DNA of 64,000 nucleotides from CAHJXG01 sp964235485 (GTDB taxonomy: Bacteria; Pseudomonadota; Alphaproteobacteria; Acetobacterales; Acetobacteraceae): assembly GCA_964235485.1 (NCBI GenBank), contig CAXSAZ010000002.1:1-64000 (forward strand). The letters are read 5' to 3'. Under the pieces are notes generated by a model that did no database searches, was not told the DNA's origin, and saw only the letters and a program-made list of their open reading frames with translations. Position numbers and translations under genes: made by a program. Positions 43,749-51,871 of the stretch are shown here, one piece after another (position 1 is the first letter of the stretch; every line of letters begins with the position of its first letter).

Positions 43749-44715
43749 TGGCCCAAAGCAGCAGGTAAGCCGCCATCTGCAACCCGCAGGCGGTGCGGTA
43801 TAGCGCCAGCGCCCGGTTGAGGTCATGCGGCACGGCCTCCGCCCGGCCATTGCCCATCCAGGCATCGTCCACCCGCGTTTCGCCATACACCCGCGGCCCC
43901 GCGAGCCGCAGGCCAAGCGCCCCGGCCATCGCCGCCTCCGGCCAGCCCGCGTTCGGCGACCGGTGCCGCCCGGCATCCCGCCACACCGCCCCCCACGCCC
44001 CCCGCGCAGACGCGCCGGGATGCAGGCACGCGGCCAGCACGAGCCATCCGGCCGCGAGGCGGGACGCCGGCAGGTTCACCGCGTCGTCCAGCCGGGCCGA
44101 CGCCCAGCCGAACGCGCAGTGCCGGGGCGTGAGGTGGCCGATCATGCTGTCCGCGGTGTTGACCGCCTTGTAGGCGGCGATCCCCGGCAGGCCCAGCAAC
44201 GCCCCCCAAAGCGCCGGGGCGACGACGCCATCGGAGAAGTTCTCGGCCAGGCTCTCGATGGCGGCGCGGAGGACGGCCGGCTCGTCCAGGGTGTCCGGGT
44301 TGCGCCCGACGATATGGGCAACGGCGGCGCGTCCGGCAGGCAGGCCGCCCCGGCGCAGGTCACGGCCAACCGCGGCGACGAAGCTCCACAGGCTGCGCTG
44401 CGCGAGCAAGGTGCTGGCGGCGGCGGCCAGCAGCAGCAGCGACAGCGCCGGGGGCAAGGCGCGGGATGCGGCCTGCAACGCCGCCGCCGGGCCGGCAGTC
44501 GCGGCGAGCAGCGCCACCACGGCAAGGACGCCCCGAAGGCGGCGCGTTTGCGGGGCAGCCCCCTCGCGGTTCCAGGCCCGGTCCATGGAACCGATCAGCG
44601 CGCCCGCCCACATCACGGGATGCCCGATGGCGCGCAGGGCGGCACCGGGGTATCCCGCCGCGGCTTCCAACACCAGGGCGCAGGCGGTCAGGCCCAGGTT
44701 GGAGGCGAGAAGCAT
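43732..44715 (-). CDS. cobD: Adenosylcobinamide-phosphate synthase (membrane protein)
   Basis: Encodes 327 residues from ATG 44715 (CobD aerobic naming, CbiB in Salmonella). Several membrane segments and the family stretch ENFSDGVVAPALWGALLG with AYKAVNTADSMIGH are clear. It attaches aminopropanol (or its phosphate) to adenosylcobyric acid. The start is 15 bases from the divergent cobC start. Confidence 0.93.
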   Translation of the reverse strand: MLLASNLGLTACALVLEAAAGYPGAALRAIGHPVMWAGALIGSMDRAWNREGAAPQTRRLRGVLAVVALLAATAGPAAALQAASRALPPALSLLLLAAAASTLLAQRSLWSFVAAVGRDLRRGGLPAGRAAVAHIVGRNPDTLDEPAVLRAAIESLAENFSDGVVAPALWGALLGLPGIAAYKAVNTADSMIGHLTPRHCAFGWASARLDDAVNLPASRLAAGWLVLAACLHPGASARGAWGAVWRDAGRHRSPNAGWPEAAMAGALGLRLAGPRVYGETRVDDAWMGNGRAEAVPHDLNRALALYRTACGLQMAAYLLLWATTLRG

Positions 44716-44730
44716 CGGGCGGGAGCTACC

Positions 44731-45717
44731 ATGGCGGACTCTGACTTGGCGATGGCCCATGGCGGCGGCCTGATCGCTGCACGGGCCATGTTTCCCATGG
44801 CGCCTGCGCTATGGATCGACCTTTCAACTGGGATCAACCCCCTGCCCTACCCCGTGCCCGCCCTGCCGCCGGAGGCTTACCAACGCCTACCGGAACCCGA
44901 GGAGGTGGGGCGGCTGGAGGCCGCGGCGGCCCGGGCCTACGGCGTGGCCGACCCTCGCACCGTCGTGGCAGCGCCGGGCACGCAAATCCTGATCAGCCTG
45001 CTGCCGCACCTGCTGCGGCCCGGGCGCGTCGCCGTCGTCGGTCCTACCTATGCCGAGCACGCGGCGGCATGGGCCGCGGCCGGCAGCACGGTTTCGGCCG
45101 TGCCCGGCGTCGCATCGGTCGGCTCGGAACCCGCCGCGGTGCTGTGCAACCCCAACAACCCTGACGGCCGCCACACCAGCAGGGCGGACCTGCTGGCCTT
45201 GGCCGCCCGCGTCAACGTGCTGGTGGTGGACGAGGCGTTCGCCGACCTTGAAGCGCCGGGCCTGAGCCTCGCGCCTGTGCTGCCGACCAATGCGGTCGTG
45301 CTGCGGTCGTTCGGCAAGACATACGGGCTTGCCGGGCTGCGCCTGGGGTTCGCCGTGGCGTCCCTCCCCATGGCGCGCGTCATCCGCGATGCCTTGGGGC
45401 CTTGGGCGGTCAGCGGCGCGGCGGTGGCGTTCGGCACGGCGGCGCTGTCGGATGCCGCGTGGCTCCATGCCACGCGCACCCGGCTGCAAGCCGACGCGAT
45501 ACGGATGGACGACCTGCTGACGCAGGCCGGTTTCCGCATCTTGGGCGGCACGCTGCTGTTCCGGCTGGCGTGGCACGCCGAGGCCGCGGCGATCTTTGAC
45601 CGCCTCGGACGGTCCGGCATTTTGGTGCGGCGGTTCGACGCGGAGCCAGGCTGGCTCCGCGTCGGCATCCCCGGCGATGGGTGGAACCGGCTTGCTGCCG
45701 CTTTGTCCTCTGCTTGA
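44731..45717 (+). CDS. cobC: CobC, L-threonine-O-3-phosphate decarboxylase-like aminotransferase
   Basis: Encodes 328 residues from ATG 44731 with GGGAG upstream. PLP-dependent fold type I enzyme: CNPNNPDGR, VVDEAFADLE and the PLP lysine in RSFGKTYGLAGLRLGF. CobC/CobD(Se) supplies the aminopropanol linker by decarboxylating threonine phosphate. It diverges from cobD, the enzyme that uses its product. Confidence 0.9.
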   Translation: MADSDLAMAHGGGLIAARAMFPMAPALWIDLSTGINPLPYPVPALPPEAYQRLPEPEEVGRLEAAAARAYGVADPRTVVAAPGTQILISLLPHLLRPGRVAVVGPTYAEHAAAWAAAGSTVSAVPGVASVGSEPAAVLCNPNNPDGRHTSRADLLALAARVNVLVVDEAFADLEAPGLSLAPVLPTNAVVLRSFGKTYGLAGLRLGFAVASLPMARVIRDALGPWAVSGAAVAFGTAALSDAAWLHATRTRLQADAIRMDDLLTQAGFRILGGTLLFRLAWHAEAAAIFDRLGRSGILVRRFDAEPGWLRVGIPGDGWNRLAAALSSA

Positions 45718-45749
45718 CGCGGTGGCAGGGCCGGCCCTCGCTTAAATGG

Positions 45750-46418
45750 TCAGCGGTCCTTCATGTTGGTGATGATCCGGCTCACCATGCCGTAGGCAAT
45801 CGCCTCCTCCGCGCTCATCCAGTAGTTGCGGTCGGTGTCGCGCGTCACCCGCTCCATCGTCTGCCCGGTTTCCTTGACGATGATGCCATTGATGCGCTCG
45901 CGCATCTTGATGATCTCCCGCGCCTCGATATCGATGTCGGTGGCAGGTCCCCGCACGCCGCCCATCGGCTGGTGCAGGAGGAAGCGCGTGTTGGGCAGGC
46001 ACAGCCGCCGCTCCTTGACGCCCGCCAGGAAGATCAGCGCCCCGGCGCTGGCGACCCAGCCGGTGCCGATCACCCGCACAGGCGCCACGGCATCGACGAA
46101 GCGGATCATGTCGTGGATGGTGTCGCCGCTTTCCACGTGGCCGCCGGGCGAGTTCACGTAAACGTCGATCGGCTTGTCGGAGTCGCTCGCCAAGGCCAGC
46201 AGGCGGCCCGTCACGTCGCGGGCCACCTTGTCGTTGATCGCGCCGAACACCAGCACCTTGCGGGTGTTGAACAGCCGCGTCTCAAGCTCGTTGATCGGCG
46301 AGGACAGCGTCTTGTTGTCGTCCGGCTCCTTTGTGTCGGGACCCATCGGCTCCGGCACGTCGGGGGCGTCGGGATCCTCGTCGTCGGCATACGGCGCGAA
46401 GCGGTTGAATGCTGCCAA
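45750..46418 (-). CDS. clpP: ClpP-family protease subunit
   Basis: Encodes 222 residues from a TTG start at 46418, with AGGAG about seven bases before it. Catalytic Ser is in GWVASAGALIF (usual form GxASMGA), His in FLLHQPMGG and Asp in TRDTDRNYWMS. The N-terminal 40 residues are acidic and Pro-rich, longer than in ClpP proper. No clpX or clpA is adjacent, so it may be a second, ClpP2-like form. It faces cobC and follows serA. Confidence 0.88.
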   Translation of the reverse strand: MAAFNRFAPYADDEDPDAPDVPEPMGPDTKEPDDNKTLSSPINELETRLFNTRKVLVFGAINDKVARDVTGRLLALASDSDKPIDVYVNSPGGHVESGDTIHDMIRFVDAVAPVRVIGTGWVASAGALIFLAGVKERRLCLPNTRFLLHQPMGGVRGPATDIDIEAREIIKMRERINGIIVKETGQTMERVTRDTDRNYWMSAEEAIAYGMVSRIITNMKDR

Positions 46419-46445
46419 GGTAAGCTCCTGCAGAAAGGTCGCGCA

Positions 46446-46475
46446 TATATAGTGCGGCTGCCCCCCCGCGACCAA
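46446..46475 (-). promoter_or_regulatory. Putative clpP promoter
   Basis: On the minus strand TTGGTC (46475-46470) and TATATA (46451-46446) are 18 bases apart, 28 bases before the clpP TTG. A GC-rich imperfect inverted repeat (about 46461-46497) just after the serA stop may end serA transcription. Both are eye-based assignments. Confidence 0.35.
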
Positions 46476-46501
46476 TCCCCGGACGGTCGGCGGGGGGAAG
46501 G

Positions 46502-47749
46502 CTAGTCGAGCGCCCGCGCCCGGACGGTGCCCTCGATGTCGCACAGCGCCGCCAAGGTCGCCGAGCGCCCGGTCGGCCGGCGCTCCACATCCACCATGAC
46601 GTAGCCGAGGTCCCCATCGGTTTGCAGCACCTGCGCCAGCACGTTCAGGCCGATCCGGCTGAACACGGCGTTGATCTGGCCGAGCACGCCGGGCACGTTG
46701 CGGTGGACGTGCAGGAAGCGCGGCCGGCCTGGAATGCGCGGCTGCTCGACATGGGGGAAGTTGACGGCGCCGCCGGTCGAGCCGCTGTCGAGGAAATCCA
46801 GCAGCTTGCGCGCGACCTCCTCGCCGATGCGCTCCTGCGCTTCCTCCGTGGAGCCGCCGATGTGCGGGGTCAGGATCACGTTCGGCAAGCTCTGCAGCGG
46901 CGTGGCGAACCGCTCGCCCGCCGACTTCGGCTCGACCGGGAACACGTCCACCGCCGCGCCGGCCAGATGCCCGGCGCGCAGCGCCTCCGCCAGCGCATCG
47001 AGGTCCACGACCCGGCCGCGGGAGTTGTTGATGAGGTAGGCGCCGGGCCGCATGGCGGCGATCTCGTCCGTGCCGATCATGCCGCGGGTCGCCGGCAGGT
47101 CGGGCACGTGCAGGGTCACGACATCGCTGCGGCCCAGCAGCTCGCGCAGCGTTCCCACCGATTCCGTGTTGCCGTGGCGCAGCTTGGTGGTGCGGTCGTA
47201 GTAGATCACCCGCATTCCCATCGCCTCGGCCAGCGTCGAAAGCTGGCTGCCGATGTTGCCGTAGCCGACGATGCCCAGCACCTTGCCGCGCACCTCGAAG
47301 CTGCCGACGGCCGACTTGTCCCAGCCGCCCTCATGCGCTTGCGCCGAGCGCGGCGTGATGCGGCGCAGCAGCATGACGATTTCCCCGATGGTCAGCTCGG
47401 CGACGCTGCGGGTGTTGCTGAACGGCGCGTTGAACGCCGGGATGCCCAGCGCGCGGGAGGCTTGCAGGTCCACCTGGTCGGTGCCGATGCAGAAGCAGCC
47501 CACCGCCATCAGCGGCCCGGCGCCTGCGAGCACGGCGCTTGAAAGCTGGGTGCGGCTGCGGATGCCGACGATGTGCGCGCCGCGGACGGCCTCAACCAGG
47601 GCCGCGCCTTCCAGCGCCTTGGCGTGGCGCTGCACGTCGGTGTAGCCGGCGACGGCGAACAGCTCGGCGGCGCTGGCGCTGATGCCTTCCAGCAGGACGA
47701 CGCGGGTTTCGGCGCGCGCGAAGGGAGGGTCGGGCAAGATGCGGGGCAT
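46502..47749 (-). CDS. serA: D-3-phosphoglycerate dehydrogenase
   Basis: Encodes 415 residues from ATG 47749, with AAGGA upstream. NAD-binding GIVGYGNIGSQLSTLAEAMGM, catalytic Arg in GIRSRTQL and NNSRGRVVDL, catalytic His in LTPHIGGSTEEAQ, and a C-terminal ACT domain (about 340-415) of the serine-feedback type. The length fits the E. coli-like class. It makes 3-phosphohydroxypyruvate, the first step to serine. Confidence 0.93.
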   Translation of the reverse strand: MPRILPDPPFARAETRVVLLEGISASAAELFAVAGYTDVQRHAKALEGAALVEAVRGAHIVGIRSRTQLSSAVLAGAGPLMAVGCFCIGTDQVDLQASRALGIPAFNAPFSNTRSVAELTIGEIVMLLRRITPRSAQAHEGGWDKSAVGSFEVRGKVLGIVGYGNIGSQLSTLAEAMGMRVIYYDRTTKLRHGNTESVGTLRELLGRSDVVTLHVPDLPATRGMIGTDEIAAMRPGAYLINNSRGRVVDLDALAEALRAGHLAGAAVDVFPVEPKSAGERFATPLQSLPNVILTPHIGGSTEEAQERIGEEVARKLLDFLDSGSTGGAVNFPHVEQPRIPGRPRFLHVHRNVPGVLGQINAVFSRIGLNVLAQVLQTDGDLGYVMVDVERRPTGRSATLAALCDIEGTVRARALD

Positions 47750-47826
47750 GGCAGAGGTTCCTTCGTGGCGCTCGGTAAGCCGAACCGGGACCTGGCGATC
47801 CATCGCAGGCTTGCCAAGCCGGGGCG

Positions 47827-49698
47827 ATGCGGGAACAAGCCCCCATGTCGCCGATTGATCCGCCCCGCCCGTCCCTGCGGGCACGCTTGGGCGCGCTGCG
47901 CACCTTGCCGCCATTCCTGGCGTTGGTCTGGCGCACCAGCCCCGCGCTCACTTCAGCGACGCTGGCGCTCCGGCTGGTGCGGGCGCTGCTGCCGGTGGCG
48001 GTGCTGTTCCTGGGCAAGCTGATTATCGACGAGGTGCTGCACCTGTCGCAGCAACCCGATCACCCGGCCGACGCCGCCGGCTGGATCGCGAGCGGCCTGC
48101 TGGGGCGGCTCGCCTTGCTGCTCCTCGCAGAACTGGGCCTGGCGGTGCTGACGGACGTGCTGGGCCGGGTGGTGTCGCTGCTGGACGCGTTGCTGGCCGA
48201 GCGGTTCACCAATGCGTCCAGCATCCGGCTGATGCAGCACGCGGCGACGCTCGACCTGGAGGATTTCGAGGACAGCGAGCTGCAGGACAAGCTGGACCGT
48301 GCCCGGCGGCAGACCGCGGGGCGCACGACGCTGATCAGCCAGATGTTCGGCCGGGCGCAGGACGTGGTGACGGTGGCGAGCTTCGCCGCCGGGCTTGCGG
48401 CCTATGCGCCGTGGCTGATCGTGCTGCTGCTGCTGGCGCTGGTCCCGGCGTTCGTGGGAGAGGCGCATTTCAACGCGCAGGACTATGCCCTGAGCTTCGC
48501 CCGCACGACGGAACGGCGGGAACTCGATTACGTGCGGCAGACCGGCGCCAGCACGGAAACGGCGAAAGAGGTCAAGATCTTCGGCCTCAACGACTTCCTG
48601 ATCGAGCGTTACCGGCAATTGTCGCTGGCCATGCAGGCGGAGAACCGGCAGTTGGCGATACGCCGCGCCGGCTGGGGCGGGGTGTTCGCGGCGCTCGGCA
48701 CGGTCGGGTATTACGTCGCCTATGCCTACCTCGCGTGGCGGACGGTGAGCGGCGGGTTCAGCATCGGCGACCTCACCTTCCTGGCCGGCTCCTTTCTGCG
48801 GCTGCGCGGGCTGCTGGAAGGGCTGCTCACCGGGTTCTCCAACCTGGCCAGCCAGGCGCTTTACCTGGACGACCTGTTCTCCTTTTTCGAGGTGGCGCCG
48901 GAAATCCATTCGCCCGCGGAGCCGCGCCCGTTCCCGGCCGCGATCAGCACCGGCTTCGTGTTCGAGGGCGTCGGCTTCCGCTACCCCGGCACCGAGCGCT
49001 GGGCCGTCCGCAACCTCAGCTTCACGCTCCACCCCGGCGAAACCCTGGCCCTGGTCGGCGAGAACGGCGCGGGCAAGACTACGTTGGTGAAACTGCTGGC
49101 CCGGCTGTACGACCCCGACGAGGGCCGCATCCTGCTGGATGGGCACGACATCCGGGAGTACGACCTGGACGCGCTGCGCGGCAGCATGGGCGTGATCTTC
49201 CAGGACTTCGTGCGCTACTACATGACCGCCGCCGACAACATTGCGGTGGGCCGCATCGAGGCGCGCGACGACCGCCGCCGGATCGAGGCCGCCGCCCGCC
49301 GCGGCCTGGCCGACGACGTGATCCGCCGCCTGCCCCGGCAATACGAGCAGATGATCGGCCGCCGCTTCCGCAGCGGCATCGAGCTGTCGGGCGGCGAATG
49401 GCAGAAGATCGCCATCGCCCGCGCCTACATGCGCGACGCCCCCCTGCTGATCCTCGACGAGCCGACGGCGGCGCTGGATGCCCGGTCCGAGTTCGAGGTG
49501 TTCCAGCGGTTCAAGGAACTGAGCGCCGGGCGCACGGCGGTGCTGATCTCCCACCGGTTCAGCAGCGTGCGGATGGCGGACCGCATCCTCGTGATGGCCG
49601 GCGGCGAGATCGAGGCGTCTGGAACGCACGAGGCGCTCTTGGCGCAGCACGGGCGCTACGCCGAGTTGTTCGAGTTGCAGGCGGCGGGGTACCGCTAA
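47827..49698 (+). CDS. ABC transporter, fused permease and ATPase (exporter type)
   Basis: Encodes 623 residues. Residues about 20-330 form a six-span exporter permease; the ATPase has Walker A GENGAGKTTLV (about 414-424), signature LSGGEWQKIAIARA and Walker B LLILDEPTAALDARSE. It is a homodimer half-transporter of the MsbA/lipid or drug export type; the substrate is unknown. ATG 47845 is a possible shorter start. Divergent from serA. Confidence 0.9.
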   Translation: MREQAPMSPIDPPRPSLRARLGALRTLPPFLALVWRTSPALTSATLALRLVRALLPVAVLFLGKLIIDEVLHLSQQPDHPADAAGWIASGLLGRLALLLLAELGLAVLTDVLGRVVSLLDALLAERFTNASSIRLMQHAATLDLEDFEDSELQDKLDRARRQTAGRTTLISQMFGRAQDVVTVASFAAGLAAYAPWLIVLLLLALVPAFVGEAHFNAQDYALSFARTTERRELDYVRQTGASTETAKEVKIFGLNDFLIERYRQLSLAMQAENRQLAIRRAGWGGVFAALGTVGYYVAYAYLAWRTVSGGFSIGDLTFLAGSFLRLRGLLEGLLTGFSNLASQALYLDDLFSFFEVAPEIHSPAEPRPFPAAISTGFVFEGVGFRYPGTERWAVRNLSFTLHPGETLALVGENGAGKTTLVKLLARLYDPDEGRILLDGHDIREYDLDALRGSMGVIFQDFVRYYMTAADNIAVGRIEARDDRRRIEAAARRGLADDVIRRLPRQYEQMIGRRFRSGIELSGGEWQKIAIARAYMRDAPLLILDEPTAALDARSEFEVFQRFKELSAGRTAVLISHRFSSVRMADRILVMAGGEIEASGTHEALLAQHGRYAELFELQAAGYR

Positions 49699-49773
49699 GC
49701 AGGCTCGTGCAGCCCGTGCCACGCTTGGCGGAGAACGCGTAGCGCCATGGGCCGGAACGGCGGTGCGGGCCGA

Positions 49774-49802
49774 AGGCGGATGGCGCTGAGCCTATCCGCC
49801 CT
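49774..49802. repeat. Short REP-like palindrome
   Basis: GGCGGAT (49775-49781) and ATCCGCC (49794-49800) flank a 12-base loop, followed by CTACG. The GTAGGGCGGAT core resembles another dispersed intergenic motif of proteobacteria. It marks the left flank of the second AT-rich islet. Confidence 0.5.
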
Positions 49803-50487
49803 ACGATTGTTGTTAAAATGTTATGTTCTTTTAGGCAGAACCCGTCGGCTTTGGAGAGGGAGGAAAGCCTTGACGCTCGTTTTTCTTTACGAATTTGCAA
49901 TTAATCGTTACTCTAGCGAGCTGGCAGCTAAGGTAGGATGTGATGCGTTTAGTTTTAATCGTTGTTCAGCTCTCATCACTTGCGCTAACTGCTTGTGCTC
50001 CACAACCTTACTCAATCTCCTCCTATTCCTCAAGCAGCTACCCAAACCTTTTGGAGAACTTACAAAACAACACCAAATATGAAGCTCACCAAGAAGCCGA
50101 AGCAGCTCGGGCGGCAATTGCCTCCAAGACATTGGCACCGTTCACTGTGGCCGCCGCAGAAAACGCGATCCGCGAGGGGCTGCGAGATCCTGAAAGTGCG
50201 CGCTTTCGCGAAGTGAAGCGAAACACGTCCACAGGGGCAGTGTGCGGTTATCTTAATGCAAAGAACGCCTATGGAGGCTACGTGGGAGAAGCACCTTTCA
50301 TCTACTATCATTCAGATAAATACAAAGCACCCCAGGCACTCTCGGGCGAGGATGTGGCTAAAACAGCTACCTTGCCTTACATAGCTGCGTTCTGTCCTAC
50401 GGACAACACGACCGTTAATGGTGATGGTCCCGTCTCAGAGCCGCGGCGTATACGTGGACGCCGAAACTGATACACCTAATCTGCCGC
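49803..50487. other. Second AT-rich islet
   Basis: Composition is AT-rich from about 49803 to 50487 with one lipoprotein gene. The right edge lies inside the chorismate mutase frame, whose C-terminal half is missing. No transposase or flanking repeat beyond the short palindrome at 49774 was seen. The pattern copies that of the first islet. Confidence 0.5.
49943..50470 (+). CDS. Hypothetical lipoprotein
   Basis: Encodes 175 residues from ATG 49943. Signal peptide with lipobox SLALTAC at about 12-18, then a Ser-rich linker. The C-terminal domain contains ENAIREGLRDPESARFR and CGYLNAKNAYGGYVG, a pattern seen in many uncharacterised proteobacterial proteins. Codon use is AT-rich. The last 56 bases overlap the chorismate mutase remnant tail to tail. 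Function unknown. Confidence 0.65.
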   Translation: MRLVLIVVQLSSLALTACAPQPYSISSYSSSSYPNLLENLQNNTKYEAHQEAEAARAAIASKTLAPFTVAAAENAIREGLRDPESARFREVKRNTSTGAVCGYLNAKNAYGGYVGEAPFIYYHSDKYKAPQALSGEDVAKTATLPYIAAFCPTDNTTVNGDGPVSEPRRIRGRRN

Positions 50488-50696
50488 CACCGCTTGGGCG
50501 CCTCGACGTCCGAGCGGGAGACCTTGAACCGGGCAGCCTGCTGCACGAAGCGGCCCCGCTCGGCCATCAGGGCGATGATGGCGCGGTCGAGACGGTCGAT
50601 GTTGTCCCGAACTTCATCAAGCGAACGCACGTCTATCTCAAATCTCCCGGGTTTGGCGCCATAGGCCGTAAGCGGCGCCAAGCTCCAAGTCTCCAT
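50415..50696 (-). pseudogene. Truncated AroQ-type chorismate mutase
   Basis: Encodes 93 residues from ATG 50696, overlapping the Rieske gene stop (ATGA). Residues about 25-69 are the first helix and connection of an AroQ chorismate mutase (SLDEVRDNIDRLDRAI, ALMAERGRFV, AARFK). After APKR (about base 50489) the sequence is unrelated, so helices 2 and 3 with the rest of the active site are missing. Intact family members have about 90-110 residues from this point in total. Loss coincides with the AT-rich islet. Activity is not expected. Confidence 0.7.
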
Positions 50697-51748
50697 CAAT
50701 TGACAGGCACCGCCCCGCACGCCGCCAGCAGCCCGCGCAGGTCCTGGATCGCCGGGAACACCTCCTGGTTCTGGTCGCAGCCCTGCCGGTCATGCGCGGC
50801 CTGCTCCATTTCCACGATGGCGCGGTCCTCGGCGAAGATGCGCTCGGTGAAGAACACCAGGAACGGCCAGGCCGCCTCGATCAGCCCGGGGATGCGCGGC
50901 CGGCGCACCGACAACAGGCCGAAGGTGCGGTTGGTGCGCTGCTCCGCGTCGAGCGGCACATACACGATCCACAGGTCCATCACCGGGATCTCGTCCCCGG
51001 CCCAGATCTTCAGCGTTTGATAGGGATACTCGGTCCGGATCGTCATCTTGTCGCGGTTGTTCTCCCATCCGCCGACCCGCTTGGAGCCGAAGATCACGCG
51101 CTCGCCCAGCGACTGCCCGCCGCCCTTGCGGGCAAAGGTGTAGTCGATCTCCAGCCAGCCCTCGCCCATCCGGCGGCCGAGGAAGCGCGGGCGGATCTGG
51201 CCCATTTGCGCGCGGTGCAGGAACTGATGGTTCATGTCCATCAGGTTCTCGTGCATGAACGTGTAATGGCAGCCGATGGGCTTGCCGAAGCGCCGGGTCT
51301 TGTAGGCGGGATCGGCGACGGAGCCGAGAACGGGCAAGGGACGCGACTCGGCCAGGGCGGCATCACCCGGGAAGACGAACACCAGCCCCTCGGCCTCCCG
51401 GCACGGATAGGCGCGCACGCCGTTCGGCAAGCGGCCTTTGCCGAGGTAGGGCACGTCGGTGCAGCGGCCGGTCCGGTCATAGGCCCAGCCATGGTAGCAG
51501 CAGCGGATCGCCTCGCCGTCCACGACCCCCTTGTGCAGCGGCACCTGGCGGTGGGCGCAACGGTCCTCCAGCGCGAACACGCCGCCGTCCTCCTGCCGCA
51601 CCAGCACGATCGGCTCACCGGCGAATCGGGTGCCGAGCGCCTGGCCCGGCTTCACCTCGCGCGACCACGCCAGGGGATACCAATGGTCGGGATGCGCGCC
51701 GATCCGGCGCAGGTCGGTGCCGGCCAAGGTGTTGGGTCCGTCAAGCAT
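50696..51748 (-). CDS. Rieske oxygenase alpha-subunit-like protein
   Basis: Encodes 350 residues from ATG 51748 with GGAG six bases before. The Rieske centre is clear (CAHRQVPLHKG then CCYHGW), and ENLMDMNHQFLHR carries the Asp/His residues of the mononuclear iron site. It looks like a vanillate O-demethylase-type or chlorophyllide/carnitine-like single-component oxygenase. A reductase gene is not adjacent. The upstream divergent P450 may act on a related substrate. Substrate unknown. Confidence 0.9.
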   Translation of the reverse strand: MLDGPNTLAGTDLRRIGAHPDHWYPLAWSREVKPGQALGTRFAGEPIVLVRQEDGGVFALEDRCAHRQVPLHKGVVDGEAIRCCYHGWAYDRTGRCTDVPYLGKGRLPNGVRAYPCREAEGLVFVFPGDAALAESRPLPVLGSVADPAYKTRRFGKPIGCHYTFMHENLMDMNHQFLHRAQMGQIRPRFLGRRMGEGWLEIDYTFARKGGGQSLGERVIFGSKRVGGWENNRDKMTIRTEYPYQTLKIWAGDEIPVMDLWIVYVPLDAEQRTNRTFGLLSVRRPRIPGLIEAAWPFLVFFTERIFAEDRAIVEMEQAAHDRQGCDQNQEVFPAIQDLRGLLAACGAVPVN

Positions 51749-51871
51749 CGCTGTCTCCGCAGTTGCCCGACCATCCGGCTTCATTGCGCTCGCGTCAATG
51801 CGAGGCGAACAAATTCCGGCGCTGATCTGCCGGTGCTGGTCCGATGGACGGGACGCCCCATATCGCGGTTC

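Noticed and set aside
49747..50082. A 111-residue plus-strand frame before the lipoprotein
   Set aside because: It mixes GC-rich and AT-rich parts, overlaps the lipoprotein start and has no recognisable feature.
50415..50720. A complete chorismate mutase
   Set aside because: Only the first helix and the following loop are present; the remaining active-site helices are missing.
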